Source of the DNA: an uncultured cyanobacterium
Lineage (GTDB): Bacteria > Cyanobacteriota > Vampirovibrionia > Gastranaerophilales > Gastranaerophilaceae
Direction: 5' to 3'
Length of the DNA stretch: 64,000 nucleotides
Assembly (NCBI GenBank): GCA_902495705.1
Contig: CABUXT010000001.1
Location: 62,001 to 126,000, forward strand
Shown here: piece by piece, positions 58,321 to 64,000 of the stretch
Numbering within the stretch: position 1 is the first letter of the stretch
How the letters are laid out: each line of letters starts with the position of its first letter
Program-made: the position numbers and the translations under genes
The notes under the pieces: model-generated
What the model was told of the DNA's origin: nothing
Database searches by the model: none
Seen by the model: only the letters and a program-made list of their open reading frames with translations

Positions 58321-58662
58321 ATGCATGATTTTGTGAAACATATTTGGATAATTTTAGTTATATCTACAGCGTTTAGTCTAATCGGATATATTATGACTTC
58401 ACAATTTCAGCCAAATTTTATGAAAGAGTTGTCAAAAATTCAATCTGTTCCGCAACAAAGAATTGACGCCACATATAAATATATCGAGGCGATTGAAAGC
58501 GGTGAAATTACCCCAAGTGACAGTTTCTCTTCAGAACCGCCGAAAAAATATTATAAAGAGCAGTCAAAAACATCTTATCAACCAACTACAAGTGGCAAAT
58601 ACAGCAAGCCATTATATGTGCGCGACAAGAAAAATCCGCGAATCTTGCACAAGTGTAGGTAG
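58321..58662 (+). CDS. Small single-pass membrane protein of unknown function
   Basis: A 113-residue protein beginning MHDFVKHIWIILVIST. One membrane segment (~7-28), then a polar, Ser/Pro/Lys-rich tail (GEITPSDSFSSEPPKKYYKE, YQPTTSGKYSKPL) ending RDKKNPRILHKCR. No family is recognised. The start is set by the promoter at 58286 rather than by a ribosome site, which is absent. It is divergent from hppA. The tail looks disordered and could reach into the periplasm or cytoplasm. Confidence 0.55.
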   Translation: MHDFVKHIWIILVISTAFSLIGYIMTSQFQPNFMKELSKIQSVPQQRIDATYKYIEAIESGEITPSDSFSSEPPKKYYKEQSKTSYQPTTSGKYSKPLYVRDKKNPRILHKCR

Positions 58663-58689
58663 TCAGAGGGCAAGAAGGCAGGATGGCGA

Positions 58690-58920
58690 GAGGTCAGGCT
58701 GAGTTTAACATTTTAGACTATAGGCAAATTTGTTCAGTTAGAGATTCTGAATAGCAAGAAAATTATGTGTTCGTACTACTCACACAAATTTTCTAAGCTT
58801 TCAGAATGACAACATAAAAATAACGTCATTACGAGGAAAGTTTACTTGCAAATGATTCACTGGTCTTAACGGAGTGACATGGTAATCCACAACAAAATTC
58901 GCAGAGAATTACTACATTGC
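58690..58920. repeat. Long-arm unit and gaggaaagtttacttgc element
   Basis: A long-arm unit at ~58740-58810 (gattctgaatagcaagaaa...aagctttcagaatgac). Then cgtcattacgaggaaagtttacttgc at ~58822-58920, related to the copies at ~6620 and ~46626. Confidence 0.78.
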
Positions 58921-58924
58921 AATC

Positions 58925-59728
58925 CTAAATATTCTTCAACAACAACAAAATCAACTCTTTAAACTTAGCCTTAACTTTTTCTGTTGTCTCGATAACCTCT
59001 TCATGAGAAAGCTTTTTAGATGAAATGCCTGTTGCAAAATTTGAAATACAACTGATACCGATAACTTTCATTCCACAATAATTGGCAACAATTGCCTCTG
59101 GTACAGTTGACATACCTGCAGCATCTCCACCCATAAATCTTGCCATCTTAATTTCGGCAGGAGTTTCGTAGCTTGGACCTGTGGTTGCAACATAAACACC
59201 GTGTTTTAAATCAAGTTTTAGCAATCTGCCTGCAGCATCTACGATTTTGATAAGATTTTTGTTATAAACTTCTGACATATCAGGGAAACGTACACCCAAT
59301 TCAGGGTCATTGGGACCGATAAGCGGATTTGTGCCCATCAAATTGATATGGTCTGTGATAACCATCAAATCCCCAGGACGGAAACTTTTGTTAATCGCAC
59401 CGGCAGCATTTGTAATGATTACGGTTTTTACTCCCAATTTTTTCATAACCTTGATAGGGTATGTAACATCTTGCATAGAATGACCTTCATAAAAATGGTT
59501 TCTACCCTGCATCATTACAACATTTTTTTTGTTTATTTGTGCAAAAACGAGCTGACCTTTGTGCCCTTCTACAGTAGATTTTGCAAACCCCGGAATCTTG
59601 TCATAAGGAATAGCAAACTCGCAATACGTATCAGCCAAGTCGCCAAGTCCTGAACCTAGAACAATACCGATTTCAGGCTTGAAATCATCCGTATAAGTTT
59701 GAATATAATCTAAAGTTTCTTTCATCAT
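58925..59728 (-). CDS. Purine nucleoside phosphorylase (PunA type)
   Basis: Phosphorolysis of inosine and guanosine in purine salvage. The 267 residues show the trimeric-class signature: IGIVLGSGLGDLAD, GHKGQLVFA, MQGRNHFYEGHSMQDVTYPIKV, ITNAAGAINKSFRPGDLM, DHINLMGTNPL, GPSYETPAEIKMARFMGGDAAGMSTVPE. I choose the ATG at 59728 with GGGGTG upstream; earlier in-frame codons lack homology. It lies 83 bases after the omega-like gene on the same strand. Trimeric class is inferred from the GSGLG and GMSTVPE motifs. Confidence 0.93.
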   Translation of the reverse strand: MMKETLDYIQTYTDDFKPEIGIVLGSGLGDLADTYCEFAIPYDKIPGFAKSTVEGHKGQLVFAQINKKNVVMMQGRNHFYEGHSMQDVTYPIKVMKKLGVKTVIITNAAGAINKSFRPGDLMVITDHINLMGTNPLIGPNDPELGVRFPDMSEVYNKNLIKIVDAAGRLLKLDLKHGVYVATTGPSYETPAEIKMARFMGGDAAGMSTVPEAIVANYCGMKVIGISCISNFATGISSKKLSHEEVIETTEKVKAKFKELILLLLKNI

Positions 59729-59811
59729 AATAGTCACCCCAACTCTTGCACAAAACTTCACAGTAAAATGCACAAAAGCCCCATGACCTCTGTGCATTTT
59801 CTAAAAAATTA

Positions 59812-60051
59812 TTAACCTACCAATCTGTTGTCATCAGCCTCTGATGCTTTAACCATCAAAGCGTGCTCAACAGGGTTTTCTTTAGTATAAGTAGTTTCGT
59901 GAACTTCTTCAAAACCGAAATCTTCACGAGCTTTTCTTGCTTGGTTTTCGTCAACGATTTTTTTAGCAAGTTCAGCAATTTCGTAAACCAATTTATATCT
60001 GTTATCGGTATTTTCGTTCAAATCCCACGCTACTTTAATAATTTGATCCAT
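59812..60051 (-). CDS. rpoZ: RNA polymerase omega subunit-like protein
   Basis: A 79-residue protein whose core DNRYKLVYEIAELAKKIVDE matches the conserved omega NRYxLVxxxAxRAxxI helix pair. It lacks the usual C-terminal extension and has a longer acidic tail ending ASEADDNRLVG. Omega helps fold and stabilise the beta-prime subunit. Identification rests on one motif and the right length, so it is moderate. A GAGG site precedes the ATG. Confidence 0.6.
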   Translation of the reverse strand: MDQIIKVAWDLNENTDNRYKLVYEIAELAKKIVDENQARKAREDFGFEEVHETTYTKENPVEHALMVKASEADDNRLVG

Positions 60052-60119
60052 TATAATATAACCTCACTTTTTAAATATATTTTAATAATATAATACAAAT
60101 AAAATTTTCGCAAGTCATG

Positions 60120-60560
60120 TAAAATTTGGAACCCCAGACCAATTTGTTTGGTTGGAGATTCTGAAACAAGTTCAGAATGACAGTTAAGTTTATGATGTAA
60201 CCTTTTTTATTATGTCATTCTGAAAGGATTAAAAATCAAGTTGCATAGCAACGTAGATTTTATCCTATTCAGAATCTATCAATGTTGATTTTTGTCGGCA
60301 TAGCAATGCCGACCTACGAACTCATATTCTAGTCAGTTCAGGGTGACACATATTCAGGGGATTAGTGTGAGTGGTTGATAAAATATCCTCGCCCCTTGTG
60401 GGAGAGGAGTGAGGAGAGGGGGTCAAAGACTCACAAATATATTCTTGCATTGTCCGAACCCTCACTCGAAATTGTAGTTTTTCGCGTACCGCTCAAGTAC
60501 AATTTCGGTCTCTCCCATACGGAGAGACAAAATAAAATAATGATTATACAGCGTGACGTA
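60120..60560. repeat. Repeat mosaic upstream of rpoZ-like gene and downstream of pilin 5
   Basis: A short-arm unit at ~60153-60182 (attctgaaacaagttcagaat), and a long-arm unit at ~60211-60281. Then gtcggcatagcaatgccgac (~60295-60314), a cctcgccccttgtgggagagg element (~60388-60420), and a cgtagtaatgacgt fragment (~60555). No credible gene. Confidence 0.78.
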
Positions 60561-60598
60561 GTAATGACGTGAGTTTTTTTGTTTTTGACCTTCCAACC

Positions 60599-61336
60599 TT
60601 ACAACAACGGATAGCCGGAAGGAATTTTCCAACCGTTTTCGCGAATCAATTCGGCACAATAAAATCCTTCACTCCCCTTTTGACAATCCGCGCGGAGTTC
60701 ATTCTGCGGTTTCCCTGCACCGTAAGGTATAATGGCATCTTCTTCCTCTTTGCGTTGCAAGAAAAATGTATCTTGTCCAAATTGATTTGGTTTTTCTGAA
60801 CCATTGATATCAATGATAATGATACTTGTGTTATCTTTGGTTTCAATAGAGTTTTTTGTTCCCCATACAAACATTGTTCCATCTTGCAGGATAAATGGTG
60901 TTCTTCCAAAAGAAAAAATGTTGTAATAATAACCATAACTACCATTTATGTATTTATAAACTTTTGCCTCGTCAGGATAACCGCAAGAGCCTTGACCTTC
61001 GCATAATTGAGAGACTTTTGCGTATGGTGTGATATACTTGTTCAAATATTCAACAGGAGTGAGTGAATTATCCCAAGTTTCCATTTCTCCATTTTCTGCC
61101 TCGGATTGCTTGATTATTTGGTTAATTGTTGAAACGGCTTTTGTCAATTTCGCCTCAATTTTATGTTTTTTGTGAGCGGTCATAAGGTTTGGAATAGTGA
61201 GTGCTGCTACAACACCAATAATTCCAAGTGTGATTAAAACCTCAGCCAACGTGAAACCAAACCTAACCTTGGTTGGTAGCATACTTATGTGCGTAGCCCC
61301 CTCAGCTAACGTAAAACCAAAATTTTTTATTGCCAT
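60599..61336 (-). CDS. Prepilin-like protein 5 with tandem cleavage motifs
   Basis: A 245-residue prepilin. The leader holds a complete G7-F8-TLAE motif and the main G27-F28-TLAE exactly 20 residues later; either could be cut by prepilin peptidase. LITLGIIGVVAALTIPNLM follows. The globular part contains IDINGSEKPNQFGQDTFFL, the pilin group signature, and Cys pairs (LCEGQGSCG, CQKGSEGFYC). AGGAGG precedes the ATG by 4 bases. It is divergent from an XRE regulator, with an operator-like repeat inside its promoter spacer. Confidence 0.85.
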   Translation of the reverse strand: MAIKNFGFTLAEGATHISMLPTKVRFGFTLAEVLITLGIIGVVAALTIPNLMTAHKKHKIEAKLTKAVSTINQIIKQSEAENGEMETWDNSLTPVEYLNKYITPYAKVSQLCEGQGSCGYPDEAKVYKYINGSYGYYYNIFSFGRTPFILQDGTMFVWGTKNSIETKDNTSIIIIDINGSEKPNQFGQDTFFLQRKEEEDAIIPYGAGKPQNELRADCQKGSEGFYCAELIRENGWKIPSGYPLL

Positions 61337-61359
61337 TTTTCCTCCTGTTCTTTTTTAGA

Positions 61360-61405
61360 TTAATACCATGTTTAACATTATTAATCAACATGTTTAACAT
61401 TGTTA
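61360..61405. promoter_or_regulatory. Pilin-5 promoter with operator repeats 22 bp apart
   Basis: Minus strand TTGATT (61383-61388), 17-base spacer, TATTAA (61360-61365). The hyphenated palindrome ATGTT-t-AACAT lies inside the spacer (61368-61378) and again at 61390-61400, within the longer direct repeat catgtttaacattrtta (61367 and 61389), a 22-base period. TATAAT of the XRE promoter is at 61425-61430. Confidence 0.72.
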
Positions 61406-61448
61406 GATTTACCCACGCTACTGATATAATTAGATTTAAGGAAATCTT

Positions 61449-61772
61449 ATGGATAGTTACATTCAGCAACAATTAGGAAACAAAATAAGAAAATATAGAA
61501 AGTTAAAGGGGTTGAGTCAGGAGCAGTTGGCGGAAGAAATTGGGATTGCGACAAATACTCTCAGCAGTATTGAGCGCGGAAATGCATTTATGACGGCGCA
61601 AACTTTAGAAAAGATTATTAAAATTTTTGATGTAACTCCACAAGAAATGTTCACCTTTCCGTCGATTTCAGAAGAAGACAGGTATACTTATATTTTGAAA
61701 AAGCTGGATTTGTTGAAATCTGACACAGAAAAGATGCAAATTATTTATAATGTTGTAAAAGGGTTGGTGTAG
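61449..61772 (+). CDS. XRE-family regulator paired with pilin 5
   Basis: A 107-residue Cro/C1-type protein: KIRKYRKLKGLSQEQLAEEIGIATNTLSSIERGNA, and a C-terminal helical extension (YTYILKKLDLLKSDTEKMQI) ending NVVKGLV, like the regulators at 34585 and 47275. An AAGGAAATCTT site precedes the ATG. It is divergent from pilin 5 across 112 bases containing the ATGTTTAACAT repeats, which it most likely binds. Confidence 0.87.
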   Translation: MDSYIQQQLGNKIRKYRKLKGLSQEQLAEEIGIATNTLSSIERGNAFMTAQTLEKIIKIFDVTPQEMFTFPSISEEDRYTYILKKLDLLKSDTEKMQIIYNVVKGLV

Positions 61773-61844
61773 GTTATTTTTAAATGTGGCCAGTTTGTTT
61801 TTCGTCGTAATTATATGAATATGATGAAACAAATCAAAAAGGTC

Positions 61845-62010
61845 AATGTCACCCTGAACAGCAGGCGCGAATGCGACTGCGTAGATTCAGGGTCTATCCA
61901 TTTGATTTTAGTCATGCTGAACTTGTTTCAGCATCTCAAATAAAACATATTAGTCTTATGTAAAATTTGTAATATTAGAGACCCTGAAATAAATTCAGGG
62001 TGACTAACTA
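61845..62010. repeat. Short-arm repeat units downstream of the XRE gene
   Basis: A gactgcgtagattcagggtctatccatttgatt element (~61872-61905) and short-arm units at ~61912-61938 (atgctgaacttgtttcagcat) and ~61977-62003 (ccctgaaataaattcaggg), between convergent genes. Confidence 0.8.
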
Positions 62011-62039
62011 GTTTAAAATCAACATTGATAGTGCAATCT

Positions 62040-62996
62040 CTACTTCAACTCCTTTTCCGGAATGTAGCGAGGGCGGGCTTTTGCTTCACGGTAGACTTGC
62101 CCTACATATTCGCCAATTACACCAAGGCAAAATATTTGCAAACCGCCGAAGAAACACAACAAAATAATCATTGTAGCAAAGCCGTTTGGTGAGTTGTTGA
62201 AAAATATTTTCTCACAAACTGTTTCTAACCCTACCAAAAAAGCAAATACTGCCATCAAAAAACCTAAGCAGGCAACAATTCGCAATGGAAAAATACTAAA
62301 TGATGTGATACCATTGAGTGCCAAGCCCATAAGTGACATAAAATTAAATTTTGATTCCCCTGCCATACGCGGTTTGACGTCAAATTTTACAATTGCAGTT
62401 TTTAATCCAAGTTCGTAGAAAAATCCACGCAAAAACAAGGCTTTTTCTGGATAAAGAGCCATCATATCAAGAGCTTTTTTGCTTACCAAACGATAATCAG
62501 AGTGGTTAGCAGGAATTTTTGCTCCCATTAGGTTCATAACTTTGTAAAACATTAAAGCGGTATATTTTTTGAAAAAGCTGTCTGTTTTTCGGTTGTTTCT
62601 GATACCCAAAACAACTTCATATCCTTTTGTATATTCATCTACAAATTTTTCAATAGCCAATTCGTCTTGTTGCAAATCAGCGTCAATTGAGACAACACAA
62701 TCACACCCAAGTTCTCTAACACCTTCTAATCCTGCAATCAATGCTTTTTGGTTTCCGTAATTGCGAATAAATTTCAGCCCTTTTATTCTATTAGGATTTT
62801 CTGAATGTAAATGCTCAACAATTTCCCATGTTCTGTCTTTTGAACCATCATCAACGAGGTATAAATAACTGTCATTTGTTATTTTTCCTTTTTCAATAAG
62901 CATATCCAAAACTTCTAAAAGTCTTTTTGCTGTGGTTTCGATACATAATTCTTCGTTAAAACAAGGTATTGTAATCGCTAATTTTGGTGTTTGCAT
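62040..62996 (-). CDS. Family 2 glycosyltransferase with C-terminal membrane helices
   Basis: A 318-residue GT2 enzyme of the dolichyl/undecaprenyl-phosphate sugar transferase type (DPM1, ArnC, GtrB). Landmarks are ITIPCFNEELCIETT, YLVDDGSKDRTWEIV, DxD in SIDADLQQDELAIEKFVDE, and QRP-like NHSDYRLVSKKALDMM. Two C-terminal membrane helices (~228-255 and ~268-292) follow. It probably charges undecaprenyl phosphate with a sugar for envelope glycans; the sugar is unknown. An AGAGAG site precedes the ATG. Divergent from the ChbG-like gene. Confidence 0.9.
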   Translation of the reverse strand: MQTPKLAITIPCFNEELCIETTAKRLLEVLDMLIEKGKITNDSYLYLVDDGSKDRTWEIVEHLHSENPNRIKGLKFIRNYGNQKALIAGLEGVRELGCDCVVSIDADLQQDELAIEKFVDEYTKGYEVVLGIRNNRKTDSFFKKYTALMFYKVMNLMGAKIPANHSDYRLVSKKALDMMALYPEKALFLRGFFYELGLKTAIVKFDVKPRMAGESKFNFMSLMGLALNGITSFSIFPLRIVACLGFLMAVFAFLVGLETVCEKIFFNNSPNGFATMIILLCFFGGLQIFCLGVIGEYVGQVYREAKARPRYIPEKELK

Positions 62997-63058
62997 TGTG
63001 TCTCTCTTTCTACTATCATGATTATATTATACGAAAGAATGATTGCAAGGATTTAAGA

Positions 63059-63904
63059 ATGGGCAAAAGAAAATTTATATTAAACGCAGATGATTTCGGA
63101 TTGACAAAATATCATAACCAAGCTGTGCTGGAAGGTTACAATACAGGCTTTTTGACAAGTGCAAGTTTATGTGCCAACGGCAATGCTTATGAAAACGCGG
63201 TGCACGATATTTTACCAGATTGTCCGAATTTGGGAATCGCTGCTCACTTAAATATTATGGAAGGTAAATCTCTCACAGACTGTAATTTTTTGACTAATAC
63301 GAATGGTACATTTGGGGCAGGTTATGGGGTTTTGCTGCTGAATCGCAAAAACAAAACTATGCTTGCTCAAATTGAAAAAGAATTTAGGGCGCAAATCGAA
63401 AAAATTCAAGCCGATGTAGAAATCGACCATTTGGATTCACATGTGCATACTCACGCCATTCCTGAAATTTTTGAAATTACTTGTAAATTGGCGAATGAAT
63501 ACGGTATTAAATCAATAAGAACCCAATATGAAGAATTTTATATGATTCCAAAAATTGCCAAACATTTGACAATCGCTTATCCGATAAATATTTTGAAAAT
63601 AATTCTTTTGCAATATTTTACAAAAATAAATCGCAAAACTGCTCAAAAATACGGATTAAAAACGAATGATTATATTTTGGGTGTCGGATATACAGGCATG
63701 ATGGATTCTGATGCGATTGAATACGGACTGAAAGCGATTGATGTAAATGCTGTTGTGGAGGCTTTGATTCATCCGTGCAAATATGCAAGACCATCTATCA
63801 AAAATTCCCACACTACAGAATTTGGAATTACTCAGGATATGAAACTCAAAGACACAGTCTTGCGTTTGGGCTTTGACTTGGCAAATTATAAGAATATGGA
63901 ATAA
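63059..63904 (+). CDS. ChbG/YdjC-family carbohydrate deacetylase
   Basis: A 281-residue YdjC-fold metal-dependent deacetylase. N-terminal ILNADDFGLTKYHNQAV has the metal-binding Asp-Asp, LGIAAHLNIMEGKSL the first His, and EIDHLDSHVHTHAIPEI the His pair; ALIHPCKYARP completes the site. Family members remove acetyl groups from chito-oligosaccharides or similar sugars. The start at 63059 (MGKRKFIL) has AAGGA 8 bases upstream; an in-frame Met at 62984 would overlap the divergent gene. Beside a GT2 gene it may act on a lipid-linked sugar. Its stop overlaps the next ATG. Confidence 0.9.
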   Translation: MGKRKFILNADDFGLTKYHNQAVLEGYNTGFLTSASLCANGNAYENAVHDILPDCPNLGIAAHLNIMEGKSLTDCNFLTNTNGTFGAGYGVLLLNRKNKTMLAQIEKEFRAQIEKIQADVEIDHLDSHVHTHAIPEIFEITCKLANEYGIKSIRTQYEEFYMIPKIAKHLTIAYPINILKIILLQYFTKINRKTAQKYGLKTNDYILGVGYTGMMDSDAIEYGLKAIDVNAVVEALIHPCKYARPSIKNSHTTEFGITQDMKLKDTVLRLGFDLANYKNME

Positions 63905-64000
63905 TGAAAAACTTCTTTGTGACATTGTTATTATTAGCTATGCTTGGCGGTTTTTCTGCTTTTGTGATTTTAAATAGCAGAAACAAAAATGTTATGGCCG
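63904..64000 (+). CDS. Partial gene: membrane or exported protein
   Basis: Starts with an ATG overlapping the ChbG stop (TAATG) and runs off the window after 32 codons. It begins MKNFFVTLLLLAMLGGFSAF, then VILNSRNKNVMA: one hydrophobic segment near the N-terminus with Lys before it, a signal anchor or first helix of a polytopic protein. Coupling to the deacetylase and closeness to the GT2 suggest a glycan-assembly role, for example a lipid-linked sugar transferase, but the sequence seen cannot decide. Confidence 0.55.
   Translation, partial: MKNFFVTLLLLAMLGGFSAFVILNSRNKNVMA

Noticed and set aside
2216..62010. CRISPR array
   Set aside because: The repeats are dispersed singly, differ in stem sequence and have no regular spacers; no cas genes are present.
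1..64000. tRNA, rRNA, tmRNA or RNase P RNA genes
   Set aside because: I found no cloverleaf, CCA-ended or other conserved RNA pattern in the gene-free spacers, apart from the candidate sRNA and leader described.

Overview
The window is AT-rich chromosomal DNA from a non-photosynthetic, Gram-negative-type (diderm) bacterium. The best fit is the gut sister group of Cyanobacteria (Vampirovibrionia/Melainabacteria, order Gastranaerophilales). Supporting signs are an SLH-domain envelope protein next to a porin-like beta-barrel, a type IV pilus machine with many GFTLAEVLITLG-type prepilins, DUF2993 and DUF212 proteins, a membrane pyrophosphatase, a short-form SpeA-like decarboxylase, and intergenic space filled with short inverted repeats. 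The assignment is inferred from gene content and style; no rRNA lies in the window.

Layout. 1-2.2 kb: end of truB plus three coupled small genes. 2.6-6.5 kb: divergent TIGR02757/XRE/P-loop kinase and rsgA/prenyltransferase/DUF212 operons. 7-10 kb: response regulator, sensor kinase and tadA in one operon. 10-14 kb: an accessory-looking cluster with two tandem glycine-zipper paralogues, a 58-codon gene and a uridine-kinase-like gene. 14-20 kb: Cys-rich secreted protein, SLH protein, pyruvate kinase, L19 and RbgA. 21-28 kb: pilus operon (PilP-like, secretin, PilB, PilC). 28-33 kb: U32/YqeG, a 44-aa membrane protein, MATE transporter, L35-L20, FolC. 33.6-48.5 kb: prepilin genes with divergent XRE regulators, interleaved with accB/accC/efp, purB, an M20 peptidase, a DegT-like protein and a MarR/EmrB pair. 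48.5-64 kb: Fe-S protein, porin, decarboxylase, a candidate sRNA, prs, hppA, purine nucleoside phosphorylase, omega subunit, another prepilin/XRE pair, GT2 and ChbG.

Three layers of organisation go beyond ordinary annotation. First, four prepilin genes are each divergently paired with a small XRE-family regulator. The shared intergenic regions carry operator-like repeats placed on or between the predicted promoter boxes (a perfect 34-bp palindrome in one case), and three of the pilins have a leader containing a second prepilin cleavage motif exactly 20 residues upstream of the first. Second, about ten genes have no Shine-Dalgarno sequence but a TANNNT -10 box ending 6 or 7 bases before the start codon, which predicts leaderless mRNAs; the rsgA/TIGR02757 pair appears to share one palindromic -35 box. 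Third, convergent and tandem gene spacers, but never divergent ones, are packed with a mosaic of inverted repeats with compensatory stem changes and a 326-bp composite repeat present twice.

A candidate ~75-nt sRNA at 53.6 kb has two hairpins separated by a C-rich linker and resembles cyanobacterial Yfr1. The rpmI-rplT leader contains an intrinsic-terminator-like hairpin between a consensus promoter and the first gene. All boundaries, promoters and structures were read by eye; no searches were run.
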